From positions 29,605,979-29,669,978 of the forward strand of contig NC_088302.1 in the NCBI RefSeq assembly GCF_032854445.1: a DNA stretch of 64,000 nucleotides, read 5' to 3'. The notes under the pieces are model-generated. The model was not told where the DNA came from, did no database searches, and saw only the letters and a list, made by a program, of their open reading frames with translations. Positions 23,602-34,805 of this stretch are shown here, piece after piece; positions within the stretch are counted from its first letter, which is position 1; the number at the start of each line of letters is the position of its first letter. Origin of the DNA: Liolophura sinensis. Taxonomy: Eukaryota > Mollusca > Polyplacophora > Chitonida > Chitonidae. Made by a program: the position numbers and the translations under genes.

Positions 23602-23733
23602 CTATAGATGGTTTGGAATGGCAGCCATCTTTGAGGTAAGTTTGTGTATTGCCCACTGGGTTGGTAAGGGTACACAATGGGCAATATAAACAGACCTGCC
23701 TCAAAGATGGCTGCTATTGCAAACCATCTATAG
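23602..23733. repeat. Long hairpin (inverted repeat, arms of about 58 bp)
   Basis: The left arm (23602-23658) begins CTATAGATGGTTTGGAATGG and continues CAGCCATCTTTGAGG. The right arm (23674-23733) is its reverse complement with few mismatches and a 2-base size difference, ending GCAAACCATCTATAG. The loop is about 15 bases. The structure would fold into one nearly continuous stem. It could be a fold-back element or MITE, a hairpin-siRNA source, or a long pre-miRNA-like hairpin; no flanking target duplication was identified. Confidence 0.8.
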
Positions 23734-24545
23734 ATAGCTCTTCCATATAATTCCTCTCTTTATGTCAGTAACCCACGGTCTAGTGGTGTTCTCGGAACAG
23801 AGGAAATTAGAAAAGCCTGGTACATGTGCACAGCCTGTGTTGAATATGTCAGAACAGAAGTACTATAAACCGATAGCCGTTGTGTTGAAATCGTCATACA
23901 AAATGATCAGACAAATGCTCCAGAACACTTGAGGGGGAGAAGCTTTTAAACTGGGCGCGGTGCTGTAAATCGACAATAGACCAAATCGTGACAAAGGACA
24001 CGTGTGATTCCAGTTTCGATTTAGTTAACTGCGGATTGGTTGAAACGGAACTTTCTGTTTGGCTGAAACGGTTGTATCAAGAACAAGGGTGTGACGCTTC
24101 AATCGACCGTTTAAAGAAGAGGAAAACGGACTTCCGGCTTGTGACGTTGCCAAGCTCACGCTGGTGTGCGTGTAATGGAGGTTGCTTTTTATTACCGCTG
24201 AATGCCTACTCTGTGATATTTGCAAATGATTACACATGGTATAACATTCAATCTTGTCTAGGGACGTCTCTGATATGACAAATCAAAGGATGCTTCGCTT
24301 TGATGTCACAACAACACACTTCACATCACACGAGCGTCTGTGGCCAAGACTCATCATCTATCCATTACGTAGTTGAAATTTCCTTAATGGGCTCCCTACT
24401 TTAGCCGGGACGGCTGTTCTTTGCATAGAGACAAAACATTGTGTATTTCTACTGTGAGTAGATAAAACGTTCACAGCCCAGTTGGCGCGTACTGTACACA
24501 AACTATGCCATACAAACGGCGGGATGTATTCTCACCCGATGTAAT
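23734..24545. other. Intergenic; nothing recognisable
   Basis: This is unique sequence. Overlapping open frames on both strands (23988-24278 plus, 24025-24237 minus) cancel as evidence for coding, and neither shows a domain. Confidence 0.4.
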
Positions 24546-26866
24546 GGTCGTTTTTAGGCCCTGGGTAAAATGCACAAAACATGATGATTTTTTGCCCGAC
24601 AAAAACTTCACAACATCGTCGTCTTAGACCCTAAAGAAAGCTGCACAAATTTAATCGCTTTTAAGTCCTAAAGAAAGCAGCACGAACATGATCGTTTTAG
24701 GTTTTACAGAGACAAGCATAATATGATCGTTTTCAGGTCCTATAGAAAGCTGCACAAACATGGTCGTTTTTAGGTTTTACAGAGACAAGCATAACCATGG
24801 TCGTTTTCAGGACCTATAGAAAGCTGCACAAACATGGTCGTTTTTAGGTTTTACAGATACAAGCATAACCATGGTCGTTTTCATGTCCTATAGAAAGCAG
24901 CACGATCATGATCGTTTTTAGGTTTTACAGATACAAGCATAACCATGGTCGTTTTCATGTCCTATAGAAAGCTGCACAAACATGGTAGTTTTTAGGTTTT
25001 ACAGAGACAAGCATAACCATGGTCGTTTTCAGGTCCTATAGAAAGCTGCACAAACATGGTAGTTTTTAGGTTTTACTGAGACAAGCATAATCATGATCGT
25101 TTTCAGGTCCTATAGAAAGCTGCACAAACATGGTAGTTTTTAGGTTTTACAGAGACAAGCATAACCATGGTCGTTTTCAGGTCCTATAGAAAGCAGTAGG
25201 AACATGGTCGTTCTTAAGTTTTACAGAGACAAGCATAACCATGGTCGATTTCAGGTCCTTTGGAAAGTAGTAAGAACATGATCATTTTTAGGTTTTACAG
25301 AGACAAGCATAACTATGGTCGTTTTCAGGACCTATAGAAAGCTGCACAAACATGGTCGTTTTTAAGTTTTACAGAGACAAGCATAACCATGGTCGTTTTC
25401 AGGTCCTATAGAAAGCTGCACAAACATGATCGTTTTTAGGTTTTACAGAGACAAGCATAACCATGGTCGTTTTCAGATCCTATAGAAAACAGTAGGAACA
25501 TATTCGTTCTTAAGTTTTACAGAGACAAGCATAACCATGATCGTTTTCAGGTCCTATAGAAAGCAGTAGAAACATGATTGTTTTTAGGGTTTACAGTGAC
25601 AAGCATAACCATGGTCATTTTCAGGTCTTATAGAAAGCTGCACAAACATGGTCGTTTTTAGGTTTTACAGAGACAAGCATAACTATGGTCGTTTTCATGT
25701 CCTATGGAAAGCAATAGGAACATGATCGTTTTTAGGTTTTACAGAGACAAGCATAACCATGATCGTTTTCAGGTCCTATAGAAAGCTGCACAAACATGAT
25801 CGTTTTTAGGTTTTACAGAGACAAGCATAACCATGGTCGTTTTCAGATCCTATAGAAAACAGTAGGAACATATTCGTTCTTAAGTTTTACAGAGACAAGC
25901 ATAACCATGATCGTTTTCAGGTCCTATAGAAAGCAGTAGAAACATGATTGTTTTTAGGGTTTACAGTGACAAGCATAACCATGGTCATTTTCAGGTCTTA
26001 TAGAAAGCTGCACAAACATGGTCGTTTTTAGGTTTTACAGAGACAAGCATAACTATGGTCGTTTTCATGTCCTATGGAAAGCAATAGGAACATGATCGTT
26101 TTTAGGTTTTACAGAGACAAGCATAACCATGATCGTTTTCAGGTCCTATAGAAAGCTGCACAAACATGATCGTTTTTAGGTTTTACAGAGACAAGCATAA
26201 CCATGATCGTTTTCAGGTCCTATAGAAAGCAGTAGGAACATGATCGTTTTAGGTTTTACAGAGACAAGCATAACCATGATCGTTTTCATGTCCTATAGAA
26301 AGCAGTAGGAACATGATCGTTTTAGGTTTTACAGAGACAAGCATAACCATGGTCGTTTTCAGGACCTATAGAAAGCAGTAGGAACATGATCGTTTTAGGT
26401 TTTACAGAGACAAGCATAACCATGGTCGTTTTCAGGTCCTATAGAAAGCAGTAGGAACATGATCGTTTTAGGTTTTACAGAGACAAGCATAACCATGGTC
26501 GTTTTCAGGACCTATAGAAAGCTGCACAAACATGATCGTTTTTAGGTTTTACAGAGACAAGCATAACCATGGTCGTTTTCAGGTCCTATAGAAAGCAGTA
26601 GGAACATGATCGTTTTTAGGTTTTACAGAGACAAGCATAACCATGGTCGTTTTCATGTCCTATGGAAAGCAATAGGAACATGATCGCTTTTAGGGTTTAC
26701 AGAGACAAGTATAACTATGGTCGTTTTTATGTCCTATAGAAAGCTGCACAAACATGGTCGTTTTAATTCCTACAGACAGCGACACAAACGTTGTCGTTTT
26801 TAAGTCCCACAAACAGCGACACAAACATGGACGTCTTAGGTAAGAGAAAGCAGTCCAAAAATGGTA
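24546..26866 (+). repeat. 74-bp minisatellite built from two 37-bp half units (about 2.3 kb)
   Basis: About 30 units follow the pattern GGTCGTTTTCAGGTCCTATA + GAAAGCTGCACAAACAT, then GATCGTTTTTAGGTTTTACA + GAGACAAGCATAACCAT. The two 37-bp halves are themselves related (both begin xxTCGTTTTxAGGT and end in CAT). At both edges (24546-24690 and about 26745-26866) single half-unit-like monomers of mixed type are found, while the core is strictly dimeric. The second position of the first half varies between GCTGCACAAACAT and GCAGTAGGAACAT. A 370-bp block (25428-25797) is followed by an apparently identical block (25798-26167). Confidence 0.95.
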
Positions 26867-27518
26867 AGTTAGAAAATGTGAGACTGTTAACAGCCTTATT
26901 CAGTTGTGTCAGATGAGATTGCTTTTAGGTCTCGTTTTCTAGTTTAAAAATGCTTGTTTGTCACTCAGCAGTAGGCACTATTTCCACCTTCATTTGGTCC
27001 CCCTCTGGTTTGGATTATTCTTTCATTTCTTCTGTCAGTCAACGACTAAAGTAAACGGAAATGGGTTGAAATTCATCCACAAATTTATTTTTGTTAGACC
27101 TGTATAGATATGATACGAAGTTACCGGAATGTTGTAAGAAGCTTATTGATGAAATAACCCAGTGATCTGTATGACGTAAGCTTATATTATCTGATCTTGT
27201 TGAAAGTAATGGAGGAAAGGAAATCTTACTTGCTGTCTGAACAATGCACTCTACCCTCCTGAAAGATTACGGGCTCTAATCAGCTATCGTGGGTTCAAAG
27301 CTGCCTCACGTGAGAGGCTTATTTTGGTCCCGGCGCGGCGTGGAGTTTTTCATCTGACTCTCTCTGCATATACAAATATTGTCATGGTGTACAACGTTCG
27401 GCGTTAGACATCAATCAAGTAAACATGCATTTATCTATTTCAATCTTTAGGTCAGTTTTAACTATTTATATGAATTTGCTAGACATCTGATCCCCGGTTA
27501 TTGTAACTTAGTAATATT
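26867..27518. other. Intergenic with a tRNA-like retroposon fragment
   Basis: Mostly unique. At about 27262-27430 (plus) a B-box-like phrase (GTGGGTTCAAAGCTGCC) is followed about 100 bp later by GTACAACGTTCGGCGTTAGA and CATCAATCAAGTAAAC. This resembles the tail of the other SINEs (CGGCGTAAAACACCAATCAAA). It is probably a diverged SINE of a further family. Confidence 0.45.
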
Positions 27519-27690
27519 TATTTTATTTTATTTGTTAAAAACACTTCACTTTTACAACGGCGACCATTATTGCAGTGGGAAGAAACCGGGCTCCAGGAAA
27601 ACCACAGCCTCCTGCAGGTTTCTAACAGACCTTGTCACAGTCGACCAGAGATAATGCCATCAGGAGCTGGTGTTGAACTCGCATTGAAAA
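27519..27690 (-). repeat. SINE-A copy (diverged)
   Basis: Read on the minus strand it keeps the family order from a B-box-proximal GCGAGTTCAACACCAGCTCC through AACCTGCAGGAGGCTGTGGT to a TTATTTTATT tail. Divergence from the other copies is high, suggesting an old insertion. Confidence 0.65.
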
Positions 27691-28621
27691 TACGTTTCTT
27701 GTTAAATACGGGGTTGCCTCTGTCTTTATCACGTTTCAGGTAGTTTGTCCCTTGATATCTGATAGAGTACAAACAGCTCACTGATATGACACATGGGCAA
27801 TCAAAATAATGTCACCACCGCAGCTGGAATTAAAAGGTCTGCTTGGCAGAGCGTAGAGCAGAACGTCCTCAGGCAGAAAGCGTGTGGACAACAGGGGATT
27901 TGAGGCTTGACAAGAGAAGCCCACATTCATGAAGCTAATGTTTCCTCTGTTATGAAGTTTGAACAATGGATGTAGCCTTTATCGAAAAGCACAGTTAAAA
28001 AATATGGACTTTCTGTTCAAACAGTTTCCCCTTTATAGCAAATGTCTGCTTGAGGTCAAAGTCATCTGTTTTATTACGATGCTAGTTTTCACAGCCTGGA
28101 GCCCGATGGGAGGAATCATGAATAAATAATCGACATCCGTTTGTCATTCTGCGGCATTTATTCCACATCATTTATAAAGCCTCTCTGAATTATACAGTAT
28201 ATTTATTGATATATGATATGCAATACAATTAGCAAACAACAATACACAGTCGCCATCCACGTGTAGCAAGCACAAGCAGTAGGCTGTGCTAATGGCCGGC
28301 TTTTATTACAACGTCTATATACGTATATTTATTATACAATGATAGACTTACTTTCCATGAGAATTATGCATACTTTGTTCATCAGATATTTGCTTCTCAC
28401 CCTTTGACGAGGGCACATTAGCTTCTGGCAAAGTGAAGTGGCTGAAACGGTCAACATGTCACCTTTATGCAAAATGTTTAGAAAAAAACATCTATTTGAG
28501 CATTTCTTTCTGGGTGCAAGATAAAGTGCGTATTTTTTTCAAGGTTTTAAAAATGAAAGCATTTTGGATACTGGTTTTGTCATGTCGTCGAACACAACTG
28601 TTTATGTGCTCATCTTTGATT
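27691..28621. other. Intergenic; possible conserved island at 28060-28200
   Basis: No gene was found. The island at 28060-28200 is unique and includes CATGAATAAATAAT at 28117-28130, an exact 14-base match to 41483-41496 in another unique island. The open frame at 28433-28627 has no domain. Confidence 0.35.
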
Positions 28622-28755
28622 ATTTAATTGATTGATTGCTTGATTTATTTATTGATTTATTTGATTTGATTTTTTACGCCCTACTCAAGAATATTTCACT
28701 TATACGACGGCGGCCAACATTATGATGGAAGGGAACCGGGGCTCATCGTTGAAGT
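28622..28755 (-). repeat. SINE-A 3' fragment
   Basis: A GATT/TTTA tail, then TTTTTTACGCCCTACTCAAG, AATATTTCACTTATACGACG and GCGGCCAACATTATGATGG, reads as the reverse complement of SINE-A. The 5' two thirds are missing. Confidence 0.85.
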
Positions 28756-29160
28756 TTATAATTAACCCTAACTGGAGTAAATTCCCATCAGGCTATATCT
28801 CTAATTAGTATAATAAGCTTGCATTTGTTCGGCTGCGGCTTGAAGTAAGGTGGTTTGTATATCAGGTATATAGGGAAGTGCGGAGGTTTACATTGGGCAC
28901 TCCCGTTTCCTCCATGTAAAAAAACATGCTCGAATGCAGGGTGAAACACCATTGAAGCAAACCAATGATAAATGAATAAATGTAACGGAAATACATACGT
29001 TAGTGTCGACTGGTTTATCTGCATATGCATATCGAAGAACTCATGGCTAAGCTTTTGTTGCGAGAAGTAGTTAGCTTTCTTTCTTTGCCACATGTGTACT
29101 GAACTATATGCATAAAAGATATGGTCACATACCTATTAGTTTCTGAATTATCAGGCAACA
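28756..29160. other. Intergenic with small repeat scraps
   Basis: At 28762-28800 a short REP-A-like phrase occurs (TAACCCTAACTGGAGTAAAT). At 28876-28925 the phrase GGTTTACATTGGGCACTCCC + GTTTCCTCC matches the body of SINE-D at 46500. The remainder is unique. Confidence 0.4.
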
Positions 29161-29714
29161 TGGGGCTCCGTGGCTCAGTTGGCTAGCACGCTAGCACAGC
29201 GCAGTGACCGAGGATTCTCTCACCAATGCGGTCGAGTTCAAGTTCAAGCTTTAATGGGTTATAATCGAACTCAATAATGCAAATATGATGGGATTAAGAA
29301 AGGAATCTGTGGTCTTATTTAAAAAGGAATAAATTTTGGAGATTGGTCAGCCAAAACTACGTCATCAACTGAGACATGGGGTCATCTACTCTGTACATAC
29401 ATCTCATGAATATACATCAGATTGTTATTTCCGAAATATGATCATAACTTTTATAACTGGTTTTAACTATTTGCTATTATTGGTGTTGTCATTTACTGAT
29501 GAGGATCGTGGGAAACTATTTTCATTTGGTTGAAGATGTTTTCTTGCTGGCTTCCTCAGCGGCCGTAGGTGGGAAGGTCTGGCAACAACCTGCAGATGGT
29601 CGTGTGTTTCCCCCAGGCTCTGCCCGGTTTCCTCACACCATAATGCTGGCCGCCAGTCGTATCAGTATTCTTGAGTACGGCGTAAAACACCAATCAAATA
29701 AATAAATAAATCTG
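29161..29714 (+). repeat. SINE-A copy split by an insertion of about 290 bp
   Basis: The head is at 29161-29250, with A-box region CCGTGGCTCAGTTGGCTAGC and B-box region GCGGTCGAGTTCAAG. The body and tail are at 29542-29714: TTGCTGGCTTCCTCAGCGGC, CACCATAATGCTGGCCGCC, GAGTACGGCGTAAAACACC and an AATA repeat. The two parts meet exactly where an uninterrupted SINE-A is continuous. GGCAACA precedes the head (29154-29160) and follows the tail, so the whole is a single insertion later opened by unrelated DNA at about 29251-29541. Confidence 0.75.
29251..29541. mobile_element. Unidentified insert within a SINE-A copy
   Basis: About 290 bp of unrelated sequence interrupts the SINE between its head and body. 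It opens near TTTAATGGGTTATAATCGAA and closes near TTGGTTGAAGATGTT. No terminal inverted repeats and no clear target duplication were seen, and there is no coding capacity. It could be a short non-autonomous element or filler DNA from a repair event. Confidence 0.4.
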
Positions 29715-31742
29715 GCAACAGTACTCCTTTAAAGTACTTGAGAAAGAGACCAAAATCTGCGTCTTCTACATGATGTTTATCTGATTTGTTGATGTGAAGC
29801 TGTTGTTTTACACTTTATATTTAATACATGAAATTGATAGAATACTATATTTTCAGAGCGAGGGCAGACTAGATTATATCATTGCTTCATCCTATTGTGC
29901 TATACATGACAAGAGTTTTACTTAGTTGATGTAACGGAGCATTGTGTTGTCCATAATAGGATATTATGTCGCAATAACCTGATCCATAAACTTAAGTTAA
30001 ACGCGTCCAGATTTCAACGGTAGACAGTGGGAGCCATTAGAAAATGTACACGTCGCAATTCGCAAGGGGGGAGAATTCGACAGACAAGCTACTCGCAAAG
30101 GGTAATTATATTGTTGTCGGCCTACGTCTTGACAACACAGCGGGGAAGTCGATCCAATTAGTAGCTTTGCAATCTGCAAATTGCAGACCGCTTGGGAAAG
30201 TGTGACAACTGGCCGAATCCCCGGAGAGTTCCGGGTATTTGTTACCGCCGATGTGAGTTCACTATCTTAACTGACCCCGCCATTACAGCCTCTCTTACAT
30301 CGGACATTAATGTTTACAAATGTTTTAGGATAGTGGAACATAGTCAGCGACAATACTGTGTAAAGATGGTTATAAACCACGTTGGTACATTGACATGTTT
30401 CATAGTATGCTGTCCTGCCGGAACACGGGGCGGTATATAAATGCGGCTAGCACCGACCATAAGTAATGTGAGTGTCGTGTCGACTCAGCGACCAGTTTTC
30501 TCAAGTTGTATGGATTCCATCGGCTCGAGGTGAGACAATTAAATTAGCAAGTCGACCGGCGATATGTTTTCTTGGGTATAAGAGGTTTAATACATGCCCC
30601 AGAGACCGCGTCCATATTGCTAATCGTCCCAATGCACACAGCGGGGAGCGGGCGGGCTCTGTCGACAAGGATTTCTCACAAAGTGGATTGTTCCATTATG
30701 GAAAATTTCTTTGTACTTAACAAAATTCCCCTTCATATGACAGTAATGATGTCTCTATTGACAAAACATGCCGTGGCAAATATTAGCTACGTTTGCTGTA
30801 ATAAAGATCGATGGCGATTTATAACGTTGCCTTGATATTTTAGCGTTGTAAAGACCAGATAATGAAGGATGTTGTGTTTGCTGGAGTCAGAACGGCGCTT
30901 TCCTACCGCTTTTATTTCCAGTTGCGTAAAACGACATTTCTTCTGTTCCATCTGAGGTATGGCAGGCGGGGTATATACGTTTGCGATTTTTCCATTTGAA
31001 GAATCTTGGTTCGATCCAAAGTTTTCCACTTTGTTAGCTTAAATCGTGAACAGGAATAATAAACACCCGGCGTTAGCACAGCCGACTGAATTCTCGGGCC
31101 TGTCTTTCCTCTCGGATTGCTCGGAGACCAATTCTTCATTTTGTGGTGGGCATTCATATGACTTGAGATCCTTCCACATTTTAGCGCAATGTCGGTTTAC
31201 TTGCCGTCGCTAATTCGACCGCGCATTTGTCTTGATATCTTTCCAGGACACTGGATCCTGGACTGTTGGCCAAACAGGAGGATTGCGTTAAAATAAAAAA
31301 ACCTCTCTCATATTACTCTCACAGCAAAGGCGTTTTGAGCAAATTCCCTGAGTGAACGTCTGTCTGGAATCTACAGTATACACTTATCGGTAAGAAGTAA
31401 ACGACCATGTGTATTTTTAGGTAGAAGTAATCGCTAAGCCGCTGGCATCTAATCAGTCCAATTGTCCACTTTCACACAATTTAGTTTATCCGGGTAGAAT
31501 ACAGTCTACTGAACTGTTTCTGTAATAGCCTATGAAATCTTTACCATCACGACTCCAAGTCTCTGTATTGGTCGCCCGAAGCCGTCAACGGTTGGTTTTA
31601 AGTAAATTTATTTAAAAGAGGGAGAAAACAAAAAACGAAACGTGACATCATTTGAATAATCCACATGTATGTGTTTTTAAAAGCATTATTCACTGGTAAT
31701 GGTCGAGGTAAGAAAGAAATCCCTCTCACAGTATATAACCAG
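29715..31742. other. Intergenic; GC-richer 30000-31260, no gene recognised
   Basis: The part at 30000-31260 has more CpG than its surroundings and contains many overlapping short frames on both strands (for example 30192-30440 and 30472-30720 plus, 30912-31157 minus). None has a recognisable domain, a signal peptide or good flanking splice sites. It may hold conserved non-coding elements or an unannotated non-coding exon. Confidence 0.3.
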
Positions 31743-32076
31743 ATTCATTTTAGACATTGCACGTTGTACGAAAAATTAAAAGGTAGACCAACACCTACAA
31801 CTAATGATGTAATTAACGGCTTTTTCATATGATCAGTTTACATGTGGTAAATTATAAAAAGTATATGTATACCTACACAAATGTGCATGCATGAGGAAAA
31901 CAACATTTCATTTCATTCATTTTAGACATTGCACGTTGTACGAAAAATTAAAAGGTAGACCAACACCTACAACTAATGATGTAATTAACGACTTTTTCAT
32001 ATGATCAGTTTACATGTGGTAAATTATAAAAAGTATATGTATACCTACACAAATGTGCATGCATGAGGAAAACAAC
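31743..32076 (+). repeat. 172-bp direct tandem duplication, almost identical copies
   Basis: Copy 1 begins at 31743 and copy 2 at 31915, both starting ATTCATTTTAGACATTGCAC. Over about 160 bp I see one clear difference (AACGGCTTTTTC versus AACGACTTTTTC). Copy 2 then diverges into an A run at about 32077. The near identity implies a very recent duplication or an assembly duplication. Confidence 0.92.
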
Positions 32077-33339
32077 AAAAAAAAAACGATTTATGACAAA
32101 ATCTTGATTCATGGCACCAAAATCGAAATAAATCAACGTGATCATCATTTTGCTGACAAGTGAAAACAATCATTGCCATCAATCATCTATCTAGAAGACA
32201 TTGCCTAGTTAATCAATTATAATATATTCCCAAAAAGAGATTTACACGTGCCTACAGCGTAGGAAATTGCCAAAGACGTCTATAATTGGAGGCATACCCG
32301 GTAACCCACAATTCATTATTTCGCACGGGATTCACCTTTTGATGTCAACACAAACCTATCATGTTTCAATGTCTCTGCAAATTGAATTTACGTCTTTAAT
32401 AGACATAGATTGCAAAGCAAACATAATCTTCTACACGGGATTGCCGTGGACGAGAGATACAACTCTCAAACAGCTCTGGAAAGGAAATTTATCTTTCTGG
32501 ATGACTCACTCCGGGAAATATTGTTTTGGGGTTGCGGCTAAGAAAGCGGGCTCAAATACCAGGGCAAATTTTGATTGAAAAGACGATGTTTATAATCTAT
32601 TATTATGTTATCAAATCGTGGTGGCACCAGGCATATGGCCGCATATCCCCACGGCTATCGTCATCTTTTCGGCTAGAAAAAAAAGATGAAATCTCATTAG
32701 CAATTTTCAGAAATGTTTTGCCTTTCTTTTGTTCTATTCCTGTACATTATGATCGTCAATCATGCTTATACTTTAACGACATCCTATTAGGTTGACAGCT
32801 TATTAAGACAGCCGCCTGTTTTGACGACATATATTGGGTTTATTCAGCCTGGAACAGCATTACGGCTAACGACTGTGATGGACGCTTGTCTTCAACTGCT
32901 TCTCTAAACACCGCCTATCGCTGATGTATGGAGTGTCATGGCGAAAATGCGGCTTATTACGCCATTATGTGCATTTGGCTTTTAAAAGTGACGGCTAGTT
33001 TCCTATGAATGCATTTAAGCTTTCTTAACAGGCAAACAAGAGGAAAAAAATAACGGCATTGGGATGTGGTAGTCACAAAGATATCCTGTGTTCATTAAAC
33101 TTAGAACAAAAGAAGGAGATATGAAGCGTGGCATGATCACAGATCCTTTCCTGCCTGCACAAAACTCACACTGTTTTCTAGGGTCATTTCGTAATTTTAA
33201 GAATATTTACCTGCATAGAAATAAGATGAAAATATACATGTCTTCTTTAAATTTGTCGATTTTTTAAAAGTTTAAAAATATTAACTTTTATACATGGTTA
33301 CTTCCATCTGTTTTCTGGAATTTACAGATATCAGTACGT
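32077..33339. other. Intergenic; nothing recognisable
   Basis: This is unique, AT-rich sequence. The plus-strand frame at 32267-32578 (103 codons) has no domain. The part at 32800-33010 is somewhat GC-richer. Confidence 0.4.
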
Positions 33340-33560
33340 AGTCCTACTAATATCATGACATAGTTTTATTAATATCAATACCCAGATCTGCTGGTATCAT
33401 TATATAACCCTGGTTAACCCATAACCTAGCCATGCTGACATAGCTACACGGTCATAATGATATCATTATCCAGTCCCGGCAATGTCATTACACTACACAA
33501 CTGATATTCCCCAGCCATGCTAATATCATGGCCCAAGCACTATGTCCAATCTACCAATCT
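33340..33560 (+). repeat. Degenerate 22-bp minisatellite
   Basis: Seven consecutive segments of exactly 22 bp can be laid out from AGTCCTACTAATATCATGAC + AT onward. Later units read AGATCTGCTGGTATCATTAT + AT and AGTCCCGGCAATGTCATTAC + AC. Identity between units is low, but the period is kept without slippage until a shorter unit near 33500, after which AGCCATGCTAATATCATGGC + CC resumes it. Confidence 0.7.
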
Positions 33561-33693
33561 ATGCAACTGCATTATATGTGAGTATTAGGCCCAGTTATAA
33601 TTATTGGATACGAACACTTGTTTACACAGGACTCTCGGGTTCCCTTCACCCATAAAAATGACCACCATCGAGCGAGTGAAAATCGTCAATTTC

Positions 33694-33770
33694 TTATTTA
33701 TTTGATTGATGTTTTATGCCGTACTCAAGAATATTTCACTTATACGACGGCAAGTTTGCGGCCAGGCCTT
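33694..33770 (-). repeat. SINE-A 3' fragment
   Basis: TTATTTATTTGATTGATGTT, then TTATGCCGTACTCAAGAATA and TTTCACTTATACGACGGC, reads as the reverse complement of the SINE-A tail. The match ends near GCGGCCAGG. Confidence 0.85.
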
Positions 33771-33931
33771 CCGAAAATCCTTTACCATAGCGCTAAAAAT
33801 AATAAAAGAACTGTTGGGTACAGAACAAAAGGCATGTATGATCATAATGTGGAGATTTATCTGATAGAAACTATCTAATCTTGTGTGAAATAACCTATAG
33901 GTTTAAAGTAAGGTCTATTCTTACATGAAAC

Positions 33932-34772
33932 AGAATACATGTATATCATCAACCTTAGGTCGACGCATTTATATCATCAACCTTAGATCTATACATGTAT
34001 ATCATCAACCTTAGGTCTATACATGTATATCATCAACCTTAGGTCTATACATGTATATTATCAACCTTAGGTCGACACATGTAGATCACCAGTCTTAGGT
34101 CTATACATGTATATCACCGACCTTAGGTCGACACATGTATGTCATCAACCTTAGGTCGACACATATATATCATCAACCTTAAGTCGACACATGTATATCA
34201 TTAACCTAGGTCGACACATTTATATCATCAACCTTAGATCTATACATGTTTATCATCAACCTTAGGTCTATACATGTATATCATCAACCCAGGTCGACAC
34301 ATTTATATCATCAACCTTAGATCTATACATGTATATCATGAACCTTAGATCTATACATGTATATCATGAACCTTAGATCTATACATGTACATTATCAACC
34401 TTAGGTCTATACATGTATATCATGAACCTTAGGTCTATACATGTTTATCATCAACCTTAGGTCTATACATGTATATCAGCAACCTTAGGTCGACACATGT
34501 AGATCACCAGCCTTAGGTCTATACATGTATATTATCAACCTTAGGTCGACACATGTATATCATCAACCTTAGGTCGACACATGTATATCATCAACCTTGG
34601 GTCGACACGTGTATATCACCGACCTTAGATCTATACATGTTTATCATCAACCTTGGGTCGACACATGTATATCATCAACCTTGGGTCGACACGTGTATAT
34701 CACCGACCTTAGATCTATACATGTTTATCATCAACCTTGGGTCGACACATGTATATCATCAATCGTTAAACA
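33932..34772 (+). repeat. 28-bp minisatellite with two unit variants (about 30 copies)
   Basis: The unit is ATATCATCAACCTTAGGTCT + ATACATGT. A second variant has GGTCGACACATGT in place of GGTCTATACATGT, and the two are interspersed. Because 28 is not a multiple of three, the array reads as a long pseudo-frame with an 84-base period on the plus strand. The resulting Tyr/His/Ile-rich repeat peptide (34553-34804) is not evidence of a gene. Confidence 0.95.
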
Positions 34773-34805
34773 TAATATTTCGTCAATGTCAGGACTACAT
34801 GTAGT

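Noticed and set aside
24546-26866. CRISPR-like array
   Set aside because: Units are head-to-tail with no unique spacers, the unit is long and degenerate, and the context is a eukaryotic genome; it is a minisatellite.
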